Shown here: in pieces, positions 16,474 to 22,738 of the stretch
How the letters are laid out: each line of letters begins with the position of its first letter
Numbering within the stretch: the first letter of the stretch is position 1
Assembly (NCBI GenBank): GCA_046049675.1
Contig: JBJORA010000038.1
Span: 14,039 to 78,038, forward strand
Source of the DNA: CAIXQW01 sp046049675
Lineage (GTDB): Bacteria > Bacteroidota > Bacteroidia > Chitinophagales > Chitinophagaceae
Length of the DNA stretch: 64,000 bases
Direction: 5' to 3'
Notes under the pieces: generated by a model
What the model saw: only the letters and a program-made list of their open reading frames with translations
Databases searched by the model: none
Told to the model about the DNA's origin: nothing
Made by a program: the position numbers and the translations under genes

Positions 16474-16785
16474 ATGAGTAGAAATAATTTGAATAATTCA
16501 AATTGTGCTGACAGTACAGAAAAACTAATGCCAACTGTTAACTTCAATAGTTGTGCAAGTAAAGGCGATTGCGTTACAGTTTGCCCTTATACTGTATTTG
16601 AAATGCAAGCAATTTCCAAACTAGATAAAGCTAAACTAAATATGAAGGGGCGCATTAAAACGTTTTTCTTTAATCAAAAGGCTTACGTTATCAATCCGGA
16701 ACAGTGTCATGTTTGCGGCCTTTGTGTACAGGTTTGCCCCGAAAAAGCGATAAACTTGACAAGATTTATCAAGGCCAATAAATAG
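16474..16785 (+). CDS. Two-cluster ferredoxin-like protein
   Basis: A 103-residue protein starting at ATG 16474, one nt after the hydrolase stop; the frame is open further upstream but overlaps the hydrolase gene. Two cluster motifs are visible: C27-x5-C33-x3-C37-P and the complete C78-x2-C81-x2-C84-x3-C88-P. In the first motif Lys30 stands where the second Cys of CxxCxxCxxxCP should be, which would favour a 3Fe-4S cluster (as in 7Fe ferredoxins) or loss of that cluster. It may feed electrons to a partner in the operon; which one is unknown. Confidence 0.8.
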   Translation: MSRNNLNNSNCADSTEKLMPTVNFNSCASKGDCVTVCPYTVFEMQAISKLDKAKLNMKGRIKTFFFNQKAYVINPEQCHVCGLCVQVCPEKAINLTRFIKANK

Positions 16786-17057
16786 TATCTGCCACAACGA
16801 TTTTTTCTGTGAGTTGTGAGTAGATGCAACTAAACCACTACCAAGATGCTTTGATAGGTAATATTGAAAAATAGAGATAAAATAAAATGCAAGGGATTAT
16901 TTTGTGCAATAAATTATTATTTTTGGATGTTATATGCGTGCCAGTATTTTTACGTCCTAGGTGGTGAGCCTACCAAGCAATAGTCTAGGTCAGCGGTGCG
17001 ACTATATTGCAGCGTATATGTTGGCGACAATATTGTGACGACACACACAAACAGAAA

Positions 17058-17642
17058 ATGATAGAAAAACTTGTACAGCATATCAATGCTAGAATTGAAA
17101 ACAAACTAAGCGAAAATGATATTGCCTTGCTTTCAGAGGTTTTTCATTTAAAGAAGTTGCGTAAACACCAATACTTAATTCAAGGAGGAGACGTGTGCAG
17201 AATCGCTGCATTTGTTGTAAAAGGCGCTTTGAAGAAATATTCCATTGACAACACAGGCAAAGAAAACATCTTGGAACTCTATATCGAAAATTGGTGGGCC
17301 GGCGATAAAGAAAGCTTTATGATAGGCACACCAACGCCCTACTACATTGACGCCTATGAAGATTCTGAGCTATTGGTCATCACAAAAGACGACTTGACCA
17401 ATAAGTTAAACCAACTACCATTTATGCTGGAATTGAACAGTGTATTGACAGAGAAACAATCCTTTCAGCTGATGAAACGCTTACATTCATCTCAAACGCT
17501 TACTGCGGAACAAAAATTAGCAGAACTGCAAAATACCTATCCCGATTTTTTTCAACGATTTCCTCAACACATTATTGCATCTTATTTAGGTATGACTAAG
17601 GAAACGCTTAGCCGTATCAGAAGCAATGCCTTAAAAAAGTAA
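17058..17642 (+). CDS. Crp/Fnr-family transcriptional regulator
   Basis: A 194-residue protein starting at ATG 17058; an upstream in-frame ATG at 17007 gives an unlikely N-terminus. It has a cyclic-nucleotide-binding-like jelly roll (about 20-115) and a C-terminal helix-turn-helix (QHIIASYLGMTKETLSRIRS, about 165-184). The N-terminal cysteine cluster of true FNR is absent, so it should not sense oxygen through Fe-S; the effector is unknown. It lies between two gene blocks whose promoters carry FNR-type boxes, and its own terminator coincides with one of these boxes, so it is the prime candidate regulator of both blocks. Confidence 0.88.
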   Translation: MIEKLVQHINARIENKLSENDIALLSEVFHLKKLRKHQYLIQGGDVCRIAAFVVKGALKKYSIDNTGKENILELYIENWWAGDKESFMIGTPTPYYIDAYEDSELLVITKDDLTNKLNQLPFMLELNSVLTEKQSFQLMKRLHSSQTLTAEQKLAELQNTYPDFFQRFPQHIIASYLGMTKETLSRIRSNALKK

Positions 17643-17661
17643 TATCCTTATTTGATCCCCC

Positions 17662-17692
17662 AAAAACGTTGATGTAGATCAACGTTTTTTTT
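17662..17692. promoter_or_regulatory. FNR-type operator embedded in a terminator hairpin
   Basis: The core TTGATGTAGATCAA (17669-17682) matches the FNR consensus TTGAT-N4-ATCAA perfectly. It is the centre of a longer palindrome with 12-nt arms AAAAACGTTGAT and ATCAACGTTTTT around GTAG, followed by a run of T. As RNA this is a textbook intrinsic terminator 20 nt after the regulator stop codon; as DNA it is the operator for the DoxX block. Confidence 0.8.
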
Positions 17693-17696
17693 AGCT

Positions 17697-17739
17697 TTAC
17701 CTCATCGTTTAGCGAGGTTTTGTAGTACCATCTTTGCAT
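17697..17739 (+). promoter_or_regulatory. Promoter of block 2 operon
   Basis: TTACCTCAT (17697-17705) and CATCTTTGCAT (17729-17739) repeat the block 1 promoter in sequence and spacing. The first gene starts 26 nt after the -7 element. Confidence 0.65.
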
Positions 17740-17762
17740 TGTAAATCTAAAACAAAAAAGAT

Positions 17763-18173
17763 ATGACAAATTCAAATTCGTCTAAAGCTATGCACATTGC
17801 ATTATGGGCGGCACAAGGTATTCTTGCATTAATCCTAATATGGGGAGCCTCTGTCAAACTATTTCAGCCACTAGAAGAAGTTGCCAAAATGTTGCCCTGG
17901 GCAAAAGAAAACCCTGCTTTGGTAAAATTTACTGGCTTAATAGATTTGTTGGGCGGCTTAGGCATTGTTTTGCCTGCAGCACTAAAGATTCGACCAACCC
18001 TTACCGTGTTTACTGCGTATGGCATAGCGGCATTAATGATTCTTGCATCCATATTTCATGTTTCAAGAGGTGAAACATCGCTAATAGGCATGAACATTTT
18101 TTTCTTACTACTAGCCGTATTTGTAGCATGGGGTAGAAGCAAGAAAGTAATAATTACACCAAACAAGAACTAA
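17763..18173 (+). CDS. DoxX-family membrane protein (MhqP/CatD-like), copy 2
   Basis: A 136-residue four-helix membrane protein, close paralogue of the protein at 11133: the same ...LFQP-EE-AKMLPW core and an identical SRGETSLIGMNIFFLLLA segment. It is the first gene of block 2, directly under the FNR-type promoter. In B. subtilis, DoxX members of the catDE and mhqNOP operons are induced by catechols and quinones. Having the gene first in block 2 and fifth in block 1 shows that the blocks have been rearranged since duplication. Confidence 0.87.
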   Translation: MTNSNSSKAMHIALWAAQGILALILIWGASVKLFQPLEEVAKMLPWAKENPALVKFTGLIDLLGGLGIVLPAALKIRPTLTVFTAYGIAALMILASIFHVSRGETSLIGMNIFFLLLAVFVAWGRSKKVIITPNKN

Positions 18174-18194
18174 GTTTGTTTAGTCCCATTTTTT

Positions 18195-18276
18195 GCCAGA
18201 TTTCATTTCTTTCTCGACTTATTTGTAGCATTGAGGTTAAAATGTATTTTCTCAAAGTTGCAAATAAGTCGCTGGC
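18195..18276. repeat. Long nested stem-loop between DoxX and cytochrome-like genes
   Basis: Perfect 11-nt arms CGACTTATTTG (18215-18225) and CAAATAAGTCG (18261-18271) are flanked by GCCAG (18195-18199)/CTGGC (18272-18276) and enclose TTGAG (18231-18235)/CTCAA (18251-18255). The structure is about 80 nt in a 194-nt gap. It could attenuate or process the block 2 transcript. Confidence 0.7.
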
Positions 18277-18367
18277 AAAATCGCTACACTAAACACGTTA
18301 ATACAACCACGACTTAAAGTAATATTTTTCGCAAACTCAATACCGCGCATAAACTCAATTAAAAGAT

Positions 18368-18874
18368 ATGGTGAGACTAATTCAGTTCTATAGACAATCA
18401 AAAGCGCATCAAAATTATATTGTTGAGCTATTGGCTTTATTGCCATTCTTTACAATGATTATTAGCGGCTTATTCATGCTAGTTTACCATATAAGCGAAA
18501 ATGAGTCGCTATTGCTTTTAGGCATCGATAAGCACAACTGGTTGCTAGCGCACAAAATATCATCCTGTACTGCTTTATCAATGGTCATTTGGCACTTAAT
18601 ACAGCATGCTACTTGGATTAAAGATATGTTTACTTTAAATCCTAAAGGCAAGTTCAAAAGATTAAACACCGTATTATTTATTGTATTTACGCTTGCTGTA
18701 GTTACAGCAATGTTCTCTTGGTTGGTTTTTCCGCAAACTACTATAAGCGATGGCCTAAGGGGAATTCATAGTAAACTAGGATTTACAACAATCATTCTGT
18801 TTATCTTGCATATCAAAAATTATTTCTCGTGGCTAAAGCAAATGACAGTAAAACTTCATAAAATTATAAAGTAA
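18368..18874 (+). CDS. Membrane-bound b-type cytochrome-like protein (DUF4405-like)
   Basis: A 168-residue protein with four membrane helices (about 19-41, 62-80, 98-121 and 136-153). Histidines sit at the helix ends: H62, H76 and H80, H134 (GIHSKLGF) and H148 (ILHIKNYFSW), as in small di-heme b cytochromes and DUF4405 proteins. It could pass electrons between quinol and a periplasmic partner. Its stop overlaps the next start (TAATG at 18872-18876). No counterpart exists in block 1, where DoxX is joined directly to the VOC gene. Confidence 0.7.
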   Translation: MVRLIQFYRQSKAHQNYIVELLALLPFFTMIISGLFMLVYHISENESLLLLGIDKHNWLLAHKISSCTALSMVIWHLIQHATWIKDMFTLNPKGKFKRLNTVLFIVFTLAVVTAMFSWLVFPQTTISDGLRGIHSKLGFTTIILFILHIKNYFSWLKQMTVKLHKIIK

Positions 18875-19854
18875 TGAAAAGAAAGCATTTTATTAAAGCA
18901 CTTCTTGGCACTTCAACAGTATTATTAACAATGGACGGCATATCAACCTTAGCAAGCGCCCTATCTTTACAAAAGAGCAAAGAATTAAAACAGGTTTCGA
19001 CAGAAGAAATTGCTTCTTTTGGGGCAATTCATTTGAATAATACTTCACTTGAAAAAGCCATTACATTTTGGACAAAAGTGATTGGATTAAAGCTGAGAAG
19101 CCAAACGGACTCAGTAGCCGAATTTGGTACAGAAAATAAAACACTAGTTGTAATTCATCAATCTGCAAAATCTGCATTTACGGAAGGCTACAGTGGTTTG
19201 TATCATTTTGCTATTCATTTGCCCAACAAGGCAGCGTTTGCAAAAGCAATTTATCGTTTGCAACAAAACAAACATTCTTTTTCTCCTGTAGACCACACCA
19301 TGACACAATCGTTGTACCTAACAGATTACGACAATGTGATGGTAGAGTTGGCTTTAGAAAGTCCAGAACGATTTAAGCGGGTAATTACAGAAGGTAGGCT
19401 TTTTATGGAAGACACAGATGGCACAATAAGAGGCGCCTCGGCTCCATTAGATACAGAAGAAATTCTCAAAAGCCTTGTTGACAAAGATTTGAGTACCTTG
19501 ATTGACAAGGATGCAAAAATCGGGCATATTCATTTTTACGCCAGAGATGTAGATAAAAGCAATCGCTTCTACAAAAAGTTAGGTTTTATCCAATCCAATT
19601 ATTTCCCAAATTACAAATTTGCCGATCTCGGAGCGGGTTCATCATACACCCATCGTATTGCTATGAACGCTTGGCATGGCAACGATAGACCTATGGCGCC
19701 TGAAAGTAATGCAGGGTTAAACCATTATCATATCATTTTTAGTTCGAAAGAGCAATTGCAACAAACCGTTAAGCTATTGGACCAGGTGGAAGAAAAAGAT
19801 GAAGCCTATTGGACAAAAGATGCTACAGGCGTCAGAATTAAATTAACTGCTTAA
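18874..19854 (+). CDS. Two-module VOC dioxygenase-like protein, copy 2, with N-terminal signal
   Basis: A 326-residue protein with an N-terminal basic-hydrophobic leader (MKRKHFIKALLGTSTVLLTM). Two VOC modules follow (about 47-165 and 213-326). Module 1 has H53, H111 and E158, the 2-His-1-Glu metal pattern; DHTMTQSLYLTDYDN follows the family's DHxVSEALYLxDPDGN. Module 2 has H220 and H274, but Lys323 occupies the Glu position. CatE/MhqO/MhqE-type enzymes use such a site to open catechol rings; which module binds metal here is uncertain. Start overlaps the cytochrome stop. Copy 1 is at 11610. Confidence 0.85.
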   Translation: MKRKHFIKALLGTSTVLLTMDGISTLASALSLQKSKELKQVSTEEIASFGAIHLNNTSLEKAITFWTKVIGLKLRSQTDSVAEFGTENKTLVVIHQSAKSAFTEGYSGLYHFAIHLPNKAAFAKAIYRLQQNKHSFSPVDHTMTQSLYLTDYDNVMVELALESPERFKRVITEGRLFMEDTDGTIRGASAPLDTEEILKSLVDKDLSTLIDKDAKIGHIHFYARDVDKSNRFYKKLGFIQSNYFPNYKFADLGAGSSYTHRIAMNAWHGNDRPMAPESNAGLNHYHIIFSSKEQLQQTVKLLDQVEEKDEAYWTKDATGVRIKLTA

Positions 19855-19870
19855 TTAGACTATAGTCGTA

Positions 19871-21103
19871 GTGAAAGTTTGGATTGGCTTAGCCGTATTT
19901 GTACTAATTACAATAATTATGAAAATATACCTTGCTAAAGGTGTACTTCAAATTTCGGGTTCGAGCCATGTTAGAAACGGATATTTGTTTTCATCTATTG
20001 CGTCACTATTGCTTGGTGTGATTTGTATGGCCACCATTTTTCCTAATGGTATCAAAGGCATGAGTACAACTACCAATTTTGCTATAGCACTAATGGTATC
20101 GGTACTTGTTTGTGAAATACTTTTATTACTATTTTTTGCCGTAGATGATTTATACGCTTATTTGCGCACTAGCTTCGGCGGCGCGCGCCAGCATAAAATT
20201 AATAGTGACCAAATTATCTCAAGAAGTACATTTATTAAAAATGTTGGATTAGCACTAGTAGCAATACCATTTGCTTCTTTTATATATGGTATCACAAAAG
20301 GTAAATACAATTTCAAATTATTAAGCAACACACTATTTTTCGCAGATTTGCCAAAAGAGTTTGATGGCTTCAAAATTGTACAATTTTCTGATTTGCATGC
20401 AGGAGGCTTTGATTCTCTTGAAGATGTAAAAAGAGGCTTTGATTTAATACAAGCTCAAAATGCAGATTTGATTTTGTTTACAGGCGACTTGGTGAATGAT
20501 ATTGCAGAGGAAATATTGCCTTATTTGCATTTGCTCAAAGATTTGCACGCTCCATTTGGTAAATATTCAATTCTCGGCAATCACGATTATTCGGAAGATG
20601 ATGGGTTATTTCCAACAGAAGAAGCAAAACTAAAAAATGGCACTGCTATAGAACAGTATCACAAAGCATCGGGATTTACGTTGTTAAATAATGACAATGT
20701 GAAAATAGAAAAAGCAAATTCGTTTATTCGTTTGATAGGAACTGAAAATTGGGGTAATGGTTTTATAAAAAAAGGCAATTTAGACGCGGCCATCAAGAAT
20801 TGTGATAAAAACGAATTCTCAATTCTAATGTCACATGACCCGACCCATTGGGAAAAAGTTGTAATAAAGCACGATAAACATATTCACTTAACACTAGCCG
20901 GCCATACACATGGTATGCAAATGGGAATAGAAGCATTTGGCATAAAATGGAGTCCTATCCAATATGCTTATAAGTATTGGGCGGGCTTGTACAAAGAATT
21001 GAATCAGTATTTATATGTCAACAGAGGCTTTGGTTTTATGGCTTTTGCGGGAAGAATCGGCGTTTATCCAGAAATTACAACCTTTACACTAAGAGCAAAA
21101 TAA
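19871..21103 (+). CDS. Membrane-anchored metallophosphoesterase
   Basis: A 410-residue protein with GTG start at 19871, which begins the first hydrophobic segment. About four membrane helices fill the first 150 residues. They are followed by a calcineurin-like phosphoesterase domain with QFSDLHAGG near 173, FTGDLVND near 203, ILGNHDYS near 234, MSHDP near 318 and AGHTHG near 343, all the usual metal ligands. YkuE/TMEM86-like membrane phosphodiesterases have the same layout. It lies between the VOC and secreted hydrolase genes and is probably co-transcribed. Substrate unknown. Confidence 0.87.
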   Translation: MKVWIGLAVFVLITIIMKIYLAKGVLQISGSSHVRNGYLFSSIASLLLGVICMATIFPNGIKGMSTTTNFAIALMVSVLVCEILLLLFFAVDDLYAYLRTSFGGARQHKINSDQIISRSTFIKNVGLALVAIPFASFIYGITKGKYNFKLLSNTLFFADLPKEFDGFKIVQFSDLHAGGFDSLEDVKRGFDLIQAQNADLILFTGDLVNDIAEEILPYLHLLKDLHAPFGKYSILGNHDYSEDDGLFPTEEAKLKNGTAIEQYHKASGFTLLNNDNVKIEKANSFIRLIGTENWGNGFIKKGNLDAAIKNCDKNEFSILMSHDPTHWEKVVIKHDKHIHLTLAGHTHGMQMGIEAFGIKWSPIQYAYKYWAGLYKELNQYLYVNRGFGFMAFAGRIGVYPEITTFTLRAK

Positions 21104-21107
21104 AAAT

Positions 21108-21845
21108 ATGAAAATCAAAATAATTTTATCAGTTACATTGCTGATTGCTGCACTTGCTGCATTGTCTTTTATAAACAAAAGTAAAGTAATCAATAGCGAA
21201 GACCATAGCTTGACCTACTTAATAAGAACGGCAAAGGATTCAAGTAAAAAAGCGCCATTACTAGTGCTGTTGCACGGCCATGGTAGCAATGAAAATGATT
21301 TGTTTTCACTAAGCTCACAAATTCCAGAAAATTGGATAGTCGTTTCTGTGCGAGCTCCTTATCGGTTAAGCGAAGGGAGTTACCGCTGGTATGATGTGAA
21401 AATGGTGAATGACAAAATAGCGATCAATATTGCTGAGGAAGAAGCAAGCAGAAAACAATTAATGCAGCTAATTGATGAATTAACGCAAATGTATAAGATA
21501 GAAAACAAGCAAATTATTGTTGCAGGATTTAGCCAAGGAGCCAACATGGCGCAATCGCTTGGCTTAGGCGACCCAAACTTAGTGAGCGGCTTTGCTGTTT
21601 TTAGCGGAAGATTTGTGGAGGAATTTATTCCATACATTAGCAAGTCAAACGCTTTAAGAAATTCCAAGGCATTTATATCTCATGGCACTGGCGATAATAT
21701 GTTGCCAAAATCGTACGCAGATGAGAATAGGACTAAACTAAAAGAATTGGGCATTCAAATAAGCTATTGCGAAGACACGAGTGGTCATTCTATTTCTTCA
21801 AAGCAATGGAGCGAATTTTCTAAGTGGCTGCTTAGCGTCAAGTGA
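21108..21845 (+). CDS. Alpha/beta hydrolase (MhqD-like), copy 2, exported
   Basis: A 245-residue paralogue of the hydrolase at 15816 with an added N-terminal hydrophobic segment (MKIKIILSVTLLIAALAALS) that should export it or anchor it in the membrane. Catalytic set: GFSQG at about 145-149, Asp in GTGDNML and His in SGHSIS. The body is nearly identical to copy 1, including at DNA level, while the N-termini are unrelated. It is the last gene of block 2, four nt after the metallophosphoesterase. Confidence 0.88.
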   Translation: MKIKIILSVTLLIAALAALSFINKSKVINSEDHSLTYLIRTAKDSSKKAPLLVLLHGHGSNENDLFSLSSQIPENWIVVSVRAPYRLSEGSYRWYDVKMVNDKIAINIAEEEASRKQLMQLIDELTQMYKIENKQIIVAGFSQGANMAQSLGLGDPNLVSGFAVFSGRFVEEFIPYISKSNALRNSKAFISHGTGDNMLPKSYADENRTKLKELGIQISYCEDTSGHSISSKQWSEFSKWLLSVK

Positions 21846-22031
21846 TACGCAACACATCACTCACATACTGCCAGGAATGCCTTGCAGATAATAAGCGAAA
21901 TGCCTTTCTAATAATTTATAAATGTGTCATACTTTATTTGCAATAGTGCGTATTCTGGGTTTAATCAAGTGGCTCACAATACCGTTTATTAGGCGGCTCA
22001 GTTTAGGCTTTATTATGCAAATTGCTTATGC

Positions 22032-22541
22032 CTAGTTTACCTTAAGTCCAAGCTTTTTTCTCACCTTATTGCTAATATCATCACTGCTAAGGTGATACGC
22101 TACTTGTTGCTTAAACAAAATCAAGGTATAAGCTTCTTCTTTGCTTACAGCTGCAATTGCTGCCTCTAATTTTGCAACGATAGGTTTTGCAAGTTTTTCT
22201 TTCTCAGCCTCGTAATCGGATTGGGCCTTCTGTTTCAGTAATTCCAAATTCACTTCCAGGTCGCGAATTTTGTTTTGGCGACTTATCTTTTCGTCTCTAG
22301 ATAATTGAGCAGAATCGAGGCAATATTGTGCAAAGCTTTGCTCAAGTTCAATTTCTTTTTCCTGTATCAGTCTGCTATACTCATTAAAGAATTCAAAAAG
22401 TATGGAGTCAGCAGTTTTCGCTTCAGGCATTTCCATAGAAATCTCGTCGTAGTTTACAATACCAATTTTGGTTTGTGCGAATACGGTGCAATGCAATACA
22501 AGCAAAGCAAATGTGATGAAGTATTTGAAGTGATTTTTCAT
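22032..22541 (-). CDS. OmpH/Skp-family periplasmic chaperone
   Basis: A 169-residue protein with signal peptide (MKNHFKYFITFALLVLHCTVFAQ), the strand KIGIVNYDEI, where Skp has KIGVVDVQKV, and a long charged coiled-coil arm (about 45-130). Skp-type trimers escort unfolded outer-membrane proteins through the periplasm. Start at 22541 was chosen over an earlier in-frame ATG at 22583 because the promoter element at 22556-22563 lies between them. Monocistronic. Confidence 0.88.
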   Translation of the reverse strand: MKNHFKYFITFALLVLHCTVFAQTKIGIVNYDEISMEMPEAKTADSILFEFFNEYSRLIQEKEIELEQSFAQYCLDSAQLSRDEKISRQNKIRDLEVNLELLKQKAQSDYEAEKEKLAKPIVAKLEAAIAAVSKEEAYTLILFKQQVAYHLSSDDISNKVRKKLGLKVN

Positions 22542-22555
22542 GCGGTGACTTTCGG

Positions 22556-22563
22556 CAAAGGTA
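22556..22563 (-). promoter_or_regulatory. -7 promoter element for the OmpH/Skp gene
   Basis: The minus strand reads TACCTTTG, a perfect TANNTTTG match, 14 nt before the ATG at 22541. It excludes the upstream start. Confidence 0.55.
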
Positions 22564-22708
22564 GGAATACATGCGATACGCACAGCTACAAGGCGAACCT
22601 ATGTTTACACTACAGGATTAGCAAGCGTTGTTAGGCCTGCAAGCCCATCATGTTAAGCTACAGCGCTATTGCTAATGCTAGCAAATTGATTGACCACTAC
22701 AATAGAAG

Positions 22709-22730
22709 TCAAAAGCCGAAAAGCTTTTGA
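22709..22730 (-). terminator. Possible terminator of the giant protease gene
   Basis: TCAAAAGC (22709-22716) pairs with GCTTTTGA (22723-22730), 9 nt after the stop codon. The T tract is weak. Confidence 0.4.
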
Positions 22731-22738
22731 TTAACCAA

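Noticed and set aside
17007..17057. Longer N-terminus for the Crp/Fnr regulator with two cysteines as an FNR-type cluster
   Set aside because: Only two Cys in an improbable leader, no fourth ligand, and a better start at 17058.
22542..22583. Upstream ATG as start of the OmpH/Skp protein
   Set aside because: It lies upstream of the promoter element and would hide the signal peptide.
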